Shown here one piece after another: positions 35,603 to 43,298 of a stretch of DNA of 64,000 nucleotides. Below the pieces are notes generated by a model that saw only the letters and a list, made by a program, of their open reading frames with translations, searched no databases and was not told the DNA's origin. The first letter of the stretch is position 1. Every line of letters starts with the position of its first letter. The stretch lies in the NCBI RefSeq assembly GCF_000527175.1, contig NZ_AZUR01000001.1, forward strand, positions 3,435,001 to 3,499,000, read 5' to 3'. The DNA comes from Pseudogulbenkiania sp. MAI-1 (GTDB lineage Bacteria > Pseudomonadota > Gammaproteobacteria > Burkholderiales > Chromobacteriaceae). A program made the translations under genes and the position numbers.

Positions 35603-36742
35603 ATGACCAAGACCGCCTACGCCGAAATCCACCTGCCCGCGCTGCGCCGCAATTACGCCCAGGCCAAGAGGCTGGCCGGCTCGGCACGGGTCTGGGCCGT
35701 GGTGAAATCGGACGCCTACGGCCACGGCCTCACGCGCGTGGCCTTGGCACTGCCGCACGCCGACGGCTTCGCGCTGATCCAGCCGGACGACGCCGTGACG
35801 CTGCGCCACGCCGGCATCGGCGCGCCGATCCTGCTGCTGGAAGGAGCGCTGGAGGAAGGCGATATCGATACCGCCGCGCAGCACCGTCTCGAGCTGGTGC
35901 TGCGCTCGGAACACCAGTTGCAGTGGCTGCTCAAGAAGGCGCGGCCGGTCACGGTGTGGGTCAAGGTCAATACCGGCATGAACCGCTTCGGCTTCACCCC
36001 GGAGCGGGCGCTGGCGGTGGTACGCCAGTTGCAAGCGACGTCGTTCTGCCGCGTTGCCGGGCTGATGACGCACTTCGCCTGCGCCGACCAGCTCGGCACG
36101 CCGCTGGACGAGCCCTGGCGGCGCTTCATGCAGGTGGTCGAGGCCACCGGCCTGCCGTTCACCGCCGCCAACAGCGCGGCCGTGCTGCGCGAAACGCGCA
36201 CCCACGGCGCGGCAGTGCGGGTCGGCGGGCTACTCTACAACAACAATCCGTTCTACCCCGACACCCGGCTGTGGTCCGAGGCCATCGAACCGGTGATGCG
36301 CTTCGCCGCCCGCATCGTGCACGTCGACACGCTCCGGGCCGGCGACAGCATCGGCTACGGCGCGGCCTTCACCGCCAGCCACGACATGCGCATCGGCATC
36401 GTCGGTGCCGGCTACGGCGACGGCTACCCGCGCGCCGCGCCCTCCGGCACCCCGGTACTGGTGGGCGGCCAGCGTGCCGCGCTGGTGGGACGGGTGGCGA
36501 TGAACGTGCTGGCGATCGACCTCTCGGCGCTACCGGCGGTGCAGATCGGCGACGAGGTGACGTTGTGGGGCGCGCCCGGACTGAGCTGCGACGAGATCGC
36601 CTGGTGCTGCGGCACCATCAGCGAAGAGTTGCAGTGCGCATTGACGAGTCGGGTGCCGATCCGGCAGATTGTGGTGGACTCCACCGTGCCCGCCCCGTCC
36701 GATGAACAAACTTCCCCCGCTCAATGCCTTGCGCATCTTTGA
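35603..36742 (+). CDS. alr: Alanine racemase Alr
   Basis: PLP enzyme supplying D-alanine for peptidoglycan. The 379 residues are slightly longer than the usual 355-370. The PLP-binding Lys is in AVVKSDAYGHGL, the second catalytic base Tyr in DSIGYGAAF, and VNTGMNRFGF is conserved. The ATG at 35603 gives the family N-terminus; upstream frame is discarded. The last ~13 codons run into the LysR gene (41-nt overlap), which explains the extra C-terminal tail. Confidence 0.95.
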   Translation: MTKTAYAEIHLPALRRNYAQAKRLAGSARVWAVVKSDAYGHGLTRVALALPHADGFALIQPDDAVTLRHAGIGAPILLLEGALEEGDIDTAAQHRLELVLRSEHQLQWLLKKARPVTVWVKVNTGMNRFGFTPERALAVVRQLQATSFCRVAGLMTHFACADQLGTPLDEPWRRFMQVVEATGLPFTAANSAAVLRETRTHGAAVRVGGLLYNNNPFYPDTRLWSEAIEPVMRFAARIVHVDTLRAGDSIGYGAAFTASHDMRIGIVGAGYGDGYPRAAPSGTPVLVGGQRAALVGRVAMNVLAIDLSALPAVQIGDEVTLWGAPGLSCDEIAWCCGTISEELQCALTSRVPIRQIVVDSTVPAPSDEQTSPAQCLAHL

Positions 36743-37574
36743 AGCGGTCGCCCGGTTGCAAAGCTTCACCAAGGCGGCCGAGGCGCTGTACCTGACGCAA
36801 AGCGCGGTCAGCCACCAGATCCGCAAACTGGAAGAGCATTTCGGCTTTCCGCTACTGATCCGTGGCCAGCGCGGCATCGACCTGACCCCGGAAGGCGCCC
36901 TGCTGCAGCATAGCGTGCACGACGCACTGCAGCAGATCGGACAGACCTGCGACCAGCTCAACCAGCGCCGCCACGCCATCCGCATCAAGTCGCCGCCATC
37001 GATCGCGGTGCGCTGGCTGGTGCCGCACCTGCAGGGCTTCAAGCAGCAGTTTCCCGACCTCGACATCAGCGTGAGCACGGTGTGGGAAGAAAAGCCGGTG
37101 TTCGACTGGGGCCTGTTCGACCTCGCCATCCAGTACGGCAACGGGGACTGGCCCGGCGTCACGGTGGAGCGGCTGCATCAGGAGCGGCTTATCCCGGTGG
37201 CGGCCCCTGCGCTATTGCGGGGCCGCTCTGGCCTGACGCCTGACGAGCTCGGCACGCTGACGCTGATCCACTCCACGCGCGACCGCCGCGACTGGCGACT
37301 GTGGCTGGAACTGGGCGCAGCGGAATGGCCCAGGGGGCAGAAGGAACTGCTGTTCGACGCCGACGTGATGGCGGTGGAGGCGGCGCGCTGCGGGCTGGGC
37401 GTGGCGCTGGTCGATCCGTTCATCGTGCAGGATGCCCTCGATAACGGCAGCCTGCTGGCACCCTTCGATCGCACCTTGCTCACCGGCCAGGCCTACTACC
37501 TGGTGCGGCCGCCGCACGAGCGCCACTCGCGCCGGCTGCAGCCGCTGGTCGAATGGCTGCAGAACACCATCTAG
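36702..37574 (+). CDS. LysR-family regulator (GcvA-like)
   Basis: 290 residues: N-terminal winged HTH (MNKLPPLNALRIFEAVARL, then KAAEALYLTQSAVSHQIRKLE) and a LysR substrate-binding domain (about 93-290). The N-terminus is that of the GcvA/AmpR-like subgroup. The start lies inside alr by 41 nt, so it is probably co-transcribed with alr. Target unknown. Confidence 0.92.
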   Translation: MNKLPPLNALRIFEAVARLQSFTKAAEALYLTQSAVSHQIRKLEEHFGFPLLIRGQRGIDLTPEGALLQHSVHDALQQIGQTCDQLNQRRHAIRIKSPPSIAVRWLVPHLQGFKQQFPDLDISVSTVWEEKPVFDWGLFDLAIQYGNGDWPGVTVERLHQERLIPVAAPALLRGRSGLTPDELGTLTLIHSTRDRRDWRLWLELGAAEWPRGQKELLFDADVMAVEAARCGLGVALVDPFIVQDALDNGSLLAPFDRTLLTGQAYYLVRPPHERHSRRLQPLVEWLQNTI

Positions 37575-37653
37575 CGCATCACGATTGGGCGTGCCCTTGG
37601 TGCCCACGGCTTGGTAAAATGCACGCCAACCCGCCTTCATCCAGGATTCCAGC

Positions 37654-38475
37654 GTGAGCGCCATCCCCGACATCAAGCCCGGGCAGTCGATTGAACTGCT
37701 CAAGGAACTGCACATCCTCACCCGCGACGGCAAGCTCAACCAGGACAGCCGCCGCAAGCTGAAACAGGTCTACCACCTGTTCCAGTTCATCGAACCGCTG
37801 CTGGCCGAAGTGCTGGCCGAGCGCGGCGACCTGACCCTGGCCGACCACGGTGCCGGCAAGTCCTATCTCGGCTTCATCCTGTACGACCTGTTCCTCAAGG
37901 ACAAGGGCGTGGGCCACATCTACGGCATCGAGACCCGCGCCGAACTGGTGGAACGCTCGCGCGAACTGGCGGCACGGCTCGCCTTCGAGCGCATGTCCTT
38001 TCTCGACCTGACGGTGGAGCAGTCGATCACCTCGCCGCTGCTGCCGGAGCGCATCGACGTGGTCACCGCGCTGCACGCCTGCAACACCGCCACCGACGAC
38101 GCCATCAAGTTCGCGCTGAACAAGCAGGCGCGCTTCATCGTGCTGGTGCCGTGCTGCCAGGCCGAGGTGGCCGCGGTGCTGCGCAAGAACAAGAACCAGA
38201 GCTTCGGCCTGACGCCGCTGTCGGAAATCTGGCGCCACCCGATCCACACCCGCGAATTCGGCAGCCAGCTCACCAACGTGCTGCGCTGCCTGCAGCTGGA
38301 GGCGCACGGCTACCAGCTGACGGTGACCGAGTTGGTCGGCTGGGAGCACTCGATGAAGAACGAGCTGATCATCGCCCGCCGCACCGATGCCCCGCGCAAG
38401 AACGCCCAGCAGCGGCTGGAGAGCATTCTGCACGAGCTCAACCTGGACGAGCTGCGGGAACGCTTCGTCTACTGA
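37654..38475 (+). CDS. Class I SAM-dependent methyltransferase (Methyltransf_32-like)
   Basis: 273 residues from a GTG start preceded by AGGA. The SAM-binding glycine loop is LADHGAGKSYLGF (about residue 67); GIETRAELVERSRELA supplies the acidic ribose-binding residue; ALHACNTATDDAI and VLVPCCQAEVA follow. This layout fits the Methyltransf_32 family, which includes eukaryotic METTL25-type proteins. Substrate unknown; the PCC motif hints at RNA-type enzymes but is not proof. Confidence 0.8.
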   Translation: MSAIPDIKPGQSIELLKELHILTRDGKLNQDSRRKLKQVYHLFQFIEPLLAEVLAERGDLTLADHGAGKSYLGFILYDLFLKDKGVGHIYGIETRAELVERSRELAARLAFERMSFLDLTVEQSITSPLLPERIDVVTALHACNTATDDAIKFALNKQARFIVLVPCCQAEVAAVLRKNKNQSFGLTPLSEIWRHPIHTREFGSQLTNVLRCLQLEAHGYQLTVTELVGWEHSMKNELIIARRTDAPRKNAQQRLESILHELNLDELRERFVY

Positions 38476-38601
38476 GCCAAGACCCCGGCTTCGGTCAACC
38501 TGCAGATAGCGGCCAGGATTGGCCGAAGCGTTCCGCCGACCATGCATACCGCATGACTCCCGGCCTACAATGACAGACACCTCCCTCGCGAAAGGCCTGT
38601 C

Positions 38602-39306
38602 ATGATCACGCTGTACACCTTCGGCCCGGCGCTGGGCCTGCCAGACCTCAGCCCCTTCGTGATGAAAGCCGAACTGCTGCTGAAGATGGCCGGCCTGCCC
38701 TACCAGTGCGATACCCACGGCTTTCGCCGGGCGCCCAAGGGCAAACTGCCCTATCTCGACGACGACGGCGAGCGCATCGCCGACTCCACCCTGATCCGCT
38801 TCCACCTGGAGCGCAAGTACGCCATCGACTTCGACGCCGGCTACGACGCGCGCGAGCGCGCGCTGGCCTGGGCGGTGGAAAAGATGCTGGAAGAACACCT
38901 CTACTTCACCGTGGTGCACGCGCGCTGGGTCATCGACACCAACTTCGAACGCGGTCCGGCGCGCTTCTTCGCCGCCGTGCCGGCTCCGTTGCGGCCGCTG
39001 GTCACCGCCCTGGTGCGGCGCAAGATCCGGCACTCGCTGTACGCCCAAGGCATCGGCCGTCATAGCCAGAGCGAAATCGAAACGCTGGGCTGCCGCGACA
39101 TCGACGCCCTGGCCGCGCTGCTCGGCGACCGGCCCTACCTGCTCGGCGATACCCCGTGCGGCGCCGACGCCAGCGTCTACGCCTTCGTCGCCGGACTACT
39201 GTGCCCGGTGTTCGACACCGCCTTGCGCACGCAGACCGAGCACCACGCCAACCTCTGCGCCTACGCCGCCCGCATGCAGGCGCGCTACTACCCTGTCACG
39301 GCCTGA
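38602..39306 (+). CDS. Glutathione S-transferase family protein (FAXC-like)
   Basis: 234 residues with a thioredoxin-like N-terminal domain (1-75; FVMKAELLLKMAGLPYQ, KGKLPYLDDDGERIADS) and a helical C-terminal domain ending in ADASVYAFVAGLL. The pattern, including no CxxC and the long helical part, resembles the failed-axon-connections type of GST. Activity and substrate are unknown. AAAGG ribosome site and a TACAAT -10-like element near 38569. Confidence 0.83.
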   Translation: MITLYTFGPALGLPDLSPFVMKAELLLKMAGLPYQCDTHGFRRAPKGKLPYLDDDGERIADSTLIRFHLERKYAIDFDAGYDARERALAWAVEKMLEEHLYFTVVHARWVIDTNFERGPARFFAAVPAPLRPLVTALVRRKIRHSLYAQGIGRHSQSEIETLGCRDIDALAALLGDRPYLLGDTPCGADASVYAFVAGLLCPVFDTALRTQTEHHANLCAYAARMQARYYPVTA

Positions 39307-39366
39307 GCCGCCTCTCCCGCTTCACCAATGTCACGATGGCATATCTCCCCCTCCCAGGCCCATCAC

Positions 39367-39395
39367 AAAAAAGCGGCCATCCGCAGGGATGGCCG
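39367..39395 (-). terminator. Terminator of the small secreted protein gene
   Basis: 9-bp stem CGGCCATCC/GGATGGCCG followed on the minus strand by CTTTTTTG. Lies between convergent genes. Confidence 0.88.
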
Positions 39396-39428
39396 AAGCA
39401 GGGCTGGAGAAACCGGGCAGCATGGAAA

Positions 39429-39827
39429 TCAGTAGCGGTCCGGAGCATCCCGGTAGTCGTAGCGGGGCTGGGGTTCAGGATAACCGCGATAGTCGTAACG
39501 GTTCTGGTCGTCGTGGCGCTGGCGACGGATCTCTTCCGACAGGGCCTGCTCGCTGCGTGCCAGCCGGCGCTGCTCGTAATAGGACAGGTAACCGTCGGCC
39601 AGATAGGCCCGGCGCTGATCCTTGAGATCGTCCAGCTGGCGCAGCAAGCGGCGCGCTTCCCAGCGGGTCAGCGAACCATCTCGCACACCCCGCTCGATAC
39701 GAACCTGGAAGGATCGGTAGGACGGATAGGGCTGGTAGTATGCCGGATCCGGCCGCTCGTACATGCCGTCCTTGGCAAAGGACGTCAACGGCAACAGACA
39801 CAGGGCGACAAGCAAGGCACGTTTCAT
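39429..39827 (-). CDS. Small secreted Tyr/Arg-rich protein of unknown function
   Basis: 132 residues with a signal peptide (1-18, LLPLTSFA). The mature part has a helical segment RIERGVRDGSLTRWEARRLL followed by YLADGYLSYYEQRRLARSE, a pattern I associate with many uncharacterised short periplasmic proteins. The tail is very rich in Tyr, Asp, Arg and Pro (DYRGYPEPQPRYDYRDAPD). AAAGGAG ribosome site before the ATG. Single-gene unit. Confidence 0.8.
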   Translation of the reverse strand: MKRALLVALCLLPLTSFAKDGMYERPDPAYYQPYPSYRSFQVRIERGVRDGSLTRWEARRLLRQLDDLKDQRRAYLADGYLSYYEQRRLARSEQALSEEIRRQRHDDQNRYDYRGYPEPQPRYDYRDAPDRY

Positions 39828-40157
39828 GATGAGGCTCCTTTGCGCGGTAAGAACGTGCTTGCAGTGTAAAAAGCAAGTTTGTCTGATCTATGTCGCGCCC
39901 CCGGCGCCTTGTTAAAAGATGTTAAATGGCAAGGCCCCCGCGCCTCTCCGGTCTGCGATTAACCGTCTAAACTTAATGGATACCGAAGACATGCCAGATT
40001 GAATATGAAGAGGACAACCGTGCCAGGTGGAAAGCACGCCGACGCGGCCCGCCTCTTACCAGAGCCCGCACCGGCTCAGCGGCGTTCCCCTGCCGCAGCA
40101 CACCGAAGCCCCACGACCTCCTGATGACAATGCCACCTTGTACGAGGAGAACGGGGA
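39828..40157. other. 330-nt gap upstream of the truncated gene
   Basis: It holds the leader of the small secreted protein gene (minus) and, on the plus strand, an AT-rich block near 39955-39980 (TTAACCGTCTAAACTTAATG) that could be a promoter. A 39-codon open frame from the ATG at 40005 has no ribosome site, and its composition looks non-coding. A GAGGAGA site for the next gene is at 40144-40150. Confidence 0.45.
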
Positions 40158-40424
40158 ATGAATCGGATTCTGCATCCCTTGATCAGCGTAACGCTGCTGT
40201 CGCTCGCCATCATCCTGCAGCCGGCAGGATTAACCGCCGCCCCAGGCCGGCCTCGTCGCCTCAGCGGCGCCACACCAGCCGGCCCGCTTTGCGCGAGACG
40301 TGGATGCTGGTTTCGTCGACCCAGCGGGCGTAGGGCAACGAACACAGATAGATGGCCAGGAGCGAGGCCAGCAGGCTCAGCAGCGCGGCACCGGTGTAGG
40401 ACAGTTCCGGACGCAGGGCGTTGA
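40158..40424 (+). pseudogene. 5' remnant of a secreted-protein gene, cut by the acyltransferase region
   Basis: GAGGAGA lies 7 nt before an ATG that opens a textbook signal peptide (MNRILHPLISVTLLSLAII then PAGLTAA). After about residue 30 the frame enters the 3' end of the opposite-strand acyltransferase and becomes an Arg-rich antisense reading that stops at 40424. The start signals belong to a gene whose body is missing. The junction is at about 40240-40262. Confidence 0.65.
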
Positions 40425-41406
40425 ACACCGCCGGCGCCACGGTCGCCAGCACCAGCATGTGCAGCAGGTAGGCCGAAAACGACAGCCGCCCGAGCCACGC
40501 CATGGCGCGCCCCGACAGGCACTGCCCTAGCCAGGGGCTCTTCAGCGCCGCCCAGACGATCAGCATTCCCCCCAGCGCATTGGCCAGATCATAGTTGCTC
40601 ATCGATTCGCCGCGCCACGTCAAGGCCAGATGCTGCTCGATGAAGCGGTAGGAGCGGCTCTCCTCGTGATAGCCGACGAGATACAGCCCAGCCAGCAGCA
40701 GCAAGGCGGCCACGACGCGGCTATCGACGGTCCATTCACTCGCCGCCAGCCAGATCCCGAACACGAACAGCGCGTAGTACATGCCGTCGCCCCCCGGCAC
40801 CAGCCACAAACAGGCCAGGGCGGCAACCGGCAACAGCCAGCCCGGACGCGACCAATACACCAGCAGGGCGGCAAGCCCATACACCAGCAGCGAACCGAAG
40901 AACTCGACGCGCATCGTCCACAGTGCCCAGTTGTAGTCAGACGCCCCCCACAAGATGGTCTCGACCGTCCCCTGCCGGAGAGCGCTCGTCAGCGAGAAAT
41001 CGAAACTGCCGAACAAGCGAATCCATTCGCCGAGCGCCTGCCGATCGACCTGCGGCAGCACGAAGGCGAATACCGCCCAGGCCAGCAGGCAAGTGGCCAG
41101 GATGGGCAGCATCAGACGGAAATAACGACGCACCACCATACCGGGCAGGGACCGAACCAGACCGGTCTGACCCAATACGCTACGCCCCAGCACGAAACCG
41201 CTCAGTACGAAAAACACCGATACTGCCCCGGCGCCGGAATAAAAAAAACCGAAGGGCGAATCGAACACCCAGCGCTCGAACCCCGAGCGCAACTCGTCGA
41301 CATCGCCGTGCAGATAGGGCCAGAACGTCAGTGCGGAATGGGAAAGAATGACCGCGAGGGCCGCCAGGCCGCGCACCCCCTCCACGGCCAGATTCTTGTT
41401 GCTCAT
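40261..41406 (-). CDS. Membrane acyltransferase, acyltransferase-3 family
   Basis: 381 residues with about ten transmembrane helices of the Acyl_transf_3 (OafA/YrhL) family. The conserved catalytic-region motif is EGVRGLAALAVILSHS near the N-terminus, with FFVLSGFVLGR and the Arg in RRYFRLMLP. These enzymes O-acetylate surface sugars, peptidoglycan or lipids; substrate here unknown. The ATG at 41406 gives the family N-terminus. No sugar-polymer genes are nearby, and its 3' end abuts a gene remnant, so it may have arrived by transfer. Confidence 0.9.
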   Translation of the reverse strand: MSNKNLAVEGVRGLAALAVILSHSALTFWPYLHGDVDELRSGFERWVFDSPFGFFYSGAGAVSVFFVLSGFVLGRSVLGQTGLVRSLPGMVVRRYFRLMLPILATCLLAWAVFAFVLPQVDRQALGEWIRLFGSFDFSLTSALRQGTVETILWGASDYNWALWTMRVEFFGSLLVYGLAALLVYWSRPGWLLPVAALACLWLVPGGDGMYYALFVFGIWLAASEWTVDSRVVAALLLLAGLYLVGYHEESRSYRFIEQHLALTWRGESMSNYDLANALGGMLIVWAALKSPWLGQCLSGRAMAWLGRLSFSAYLLHMLVLATVAPAVFNALRPELSYTGAALLSLLASLLAIYLCSLPYARWVDETSIHVSRKAGRLVWRR

Positions 41407-41575
41407 GGATCCAGAACCATCCGATCCGTCATCAAAGCGAAGCATTATAAAGCCTGAGGCGACAAGCCACAGCGCTAACTTGTCATAAAGTCAAGAGCGC
41501 ACGGCCAGACGCTTGCCGTGCTCCGCGCATTCCCCTACTCTTGCGCCAGTTCTCCAGCTTTACGAGCCTCTCATC

Positions 41576-42847
41576 GTGCAGAAACGCTATACCCTGCCCC
41601 TGCTGCTGACCGCTTGCCTGGCCGGCTGTGCCAGCACGGCCACCCCGGTCAGCCAGCCAGCCGCCCCCATCGTCATGCCGCCGGACGGCTACCCGCGGCC
41701 CGACGCCGCCTCGTCGCCGTCGGCAGAAGCATTGTCCGCCGACGTGCCGCCGATCGAAACGCCGCTCACCATCGTGCCGCCCCCCGTCGGCAAGCCGGCC
41801 GCGCCGGCACCGCGCGTACCCGCGATCAGCGAAGCGCAAGGGCGCGCCACCCTGGACAAGGCCCTGCCGCCCAAGATCCGTGACCGCGCCGGCTGGACCG
41901 AGGACATCTTCGACGCCTTCACCGCACTGAAGCTGCCCTACACCGCGGAAAACTTCTGCGCCGCCGCGGCGGTGATCGAACAGGAATCGAGCTGGCAGTC
42001 CGACCCGGTGGTGCCAGGGCTGCCCAATATCGTCTGGGGCAAGATCGGCGAAAAGGCCGCGGGCTATCACATTCCCCTGCCGCTGGTGAAGACCGCCCTG
42101 CTCAAACCCTCGCCCAACGGCCGCAGCTACAAGGAACGCATCGACAGTCTGCGCACCGAGAAGCAGATGAACGAGCTGTACGAGGACATGTCGGCCGAAG
42201 CGGAGAAAATCGGTTTTCCCACCATCATGAAGAAGAACCCGATCCGCACCGGCGGACCGATGCAGGTCAGCATCGAGTTCGCCGAAGGCCATGTGCGTGC
42301 CTGGCCCTACCCTTACCCGCGCAAAGGCGGCCTGCGTAACGAAGTGTTCAGCCGCCGCGGCGGCCTCTACTTCGGCATCGCCATCCTGCTGCAATACCCG
42401 GCCCCCTACAAGGACATGCAGTACCGCTTCGCCGACTTCAACGCCGGCCGCTACAGCAGCCGCAACGCCGCCTTCCAGACCGTGGTCGGCCGGCTCAGCG
42501 GGCGAAAGCTCGCGCGCGACGGCGACCTCCTGAGCTACGAGAAGGGGCAGGCCAACGGCGGCAGCACCTTGAGCGCCCTGCAGACGCTGGACAACCGCCT
42601 GGGCATGAGCGACAGCGCCATCCTGCGCGACCTGAAGCAGGAAAAATTCGCCGCCTTCGGCCAGACCGAGCTGTACCGCAAGGTCTATGCCCTGGCCGAC
42701 CCGCTCTACGGCGGCCAGGCGCCGCGCGAACAGTATCCGCAGATCAAGCTGAAAAGCCCCAAGATTACGCGCAAGCTAACCACCGAGTGGTTTGCCGAGC
42801 GGGTGAACGGGCGCTACCAGACCTGCCTGCAACGCGCAACGCGTTGA
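41576..42847 (+). CDS. DUF1615 lipoprotein
   Basis: 423 residues from a GTG start. Residues 1-17 form a lipoprotein signal with lipobox LAGC (Cys18). A Pro/Ala linker (20-85) leads to the DUF1615 domain: LPYTAENFCAAAAVIEQESSW and QMNELYEDMSAEAEKIGFP, then GGLYFGIAILLQYPA. The E-x-E-S-x-W motif resembles the catalytic Glu region of lytic transglycosylase folds, but the activity is not shown. Likely outer-membrane anchored. Confidence 0.87.
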   Translation: MQKRYTLPLLLTACLAGCASTATPVSQPAAPIVMPPDGYPRPDAASSPSAEALSADVPPIETPLTIVPPPVGKPAAPAPRVPAISEAQGRATLDKALPPKIRDRAGWTEDIFDAFTALKLPYTAENFCAAAAVIEQESSWQSDPVVPGLPNIVWGKIGEKAAGYHIPLPLVKTALLKPSPNGRSYKERIDSLRTEKQMNELYEDMSAEAEKIGFPTIMKKNPIRTGGPMQVSIEFAEGHVRAWPYPYPRKGGLRNEVFSRRGGLYFGIAILLQYPAPYKDMQYRFADFNAGRYSSRNAAFQTVVGRLSGRKLARDGDLLSYEKGQANGGSTLSALQTLDNRLGMSDSAILRDLKQEKFAAFGQTELYRKVYALADPLYGGQAPREQYPQIKLKSPKITRKLTTEWFAERVNGRYQTCLQRATR

Positions 42848-42861
42848 GCATGGCGACCAGC

Positions 42862-42886
42862 CGGGGGGGGGCAAGCCCCCGGCCCG
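42862..42886. other. GC hairpin with a nine-G run after the DUF1615 gene
   Basis: GCCGGGGG pairs with CCCCCGGC across a short loop, with a run of nine G. It lacks a T-run. The homopolymer is prone to slippage but lies outside any gene. Confidence 0.4.
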
Positions 42887-42950
42887 GCCAGCCAGAGAGC
42901 TGGGCATTCCGACACAAGATCGAGTAAGCGGAAGAGAAAAAGACAAAGCA

Positions 42951-42978
42951 AGAAAGCCAGCCCGTAGGCTGGCTTTCT
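42951..42978 (-). terminator. Terminator of the tRNA operon (possibly bidirectional)
   Basis: Perfect 12-bp stem AGAAAGCCAGCC/GGCTGGCTTTCT with loop CGTA; T-rich sequence follows on the minus strand, just past the tRNA-Glu 3' end. Confidence 0.85.
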
Positions 42979-42987
42979 TACTGAAAC

Positions 42988-43063
42988 TGGCGTCCCCACG
43001 GGGATTCGAACCCCGGTTACCGCCGTGAAAGGGCGATGTCCTAGGCCTCTAGACGATGGGGAC
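42988..43063 (-). tRNA. tRNA-Glu (anticodon TTC)
   Basis: 76-nt cloverleaf beginning GTCCCCATCGTCTAGAGG on the minus strand, anticodon stem/loop CGCC-CTTTCAC-GGCG, T arm GGTTCGAATCC, encoded CCA end. Confidence 0.97.
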
Positions 43064-43065
43064 AG

Positions 43066-43142
43066 TGGCGCATCCGGAGCGATTCGAACGCCCGACCCTC
43101 TGGTTCGTAGCCAGATACTCTATCCAACTGAGCTACGGATGC
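43066..43142 (-). tRNA. tRNA-Arg (anticodon ACG)
   Basis: 77-nt cloverleaf beginning GCATCCGTAGCTCAGTTGG, anticodon loop CTACGAA inside CTGG/CCAG, T-loop GTTCGAATC, encoded CCA. The A34 is expected to be edited to inosine by TadA. Confidence 0.97.
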
Positions 43143-43144
43143 GC

Positions 43145-43238
43145 TGGCGGAGAAAGAGGGATTCGAACCCTCGATACAGGTTTAAGCCCGTATGCTTCCT
43201 TAGCAGGGAAGTGCCTTCGACCACTCGGCCATTTCTCC
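43145..43238 (-). tRNA. tRNA-Ser (anticodon GCT)
   Basis: 94-nt class II tRNA with a long variable arm, beginning GGAGAAATGGCCGAGTGG, anticodon loop CTGCTAA, encoded CCA. First gene of the three-tRNA operon. Confidence 0.97.
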
Positions 43239-43252
43239 GTGAGAGAGACGCC

Positions 43253-43281
43253 ATATTAAAGATGGCGTCCTACCCTGTCAA
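43253..43281 (-). promoter_or_regulatory. Consensus sigma-70 promoter of the tRNA operon
   Basis: On the minus strand: TTGACA (43281-43276), 17-nt spacer, TAATAT (43258-43253). The tRNA-Ser 5' end is 14 nt beyond the -10. It sits between the lysC stop and the tRNAs, so the tRNAs need not depend on lysC transcription. The -10 overlaps a GACGCCAT/ATGGCGTC hairpin (43247-43269). Confidence 0.85.
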
Positions 43282-43298
43282 GCCCTGTTATCCAGTTA

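Noticed and set aside
34616..36742. A 708-codon frame ending as alanine racemase
   Set aside because: The part before 35603 is an out-of-frame reading of the binding-protein gene; Alr begins at 35603.
42988..43238. tRNA cluster as a genomic-island attachment site
   Set aside because: No integrase, no direct repeat of a tRNA 3' end and no foreign-looking genes lie next to it.
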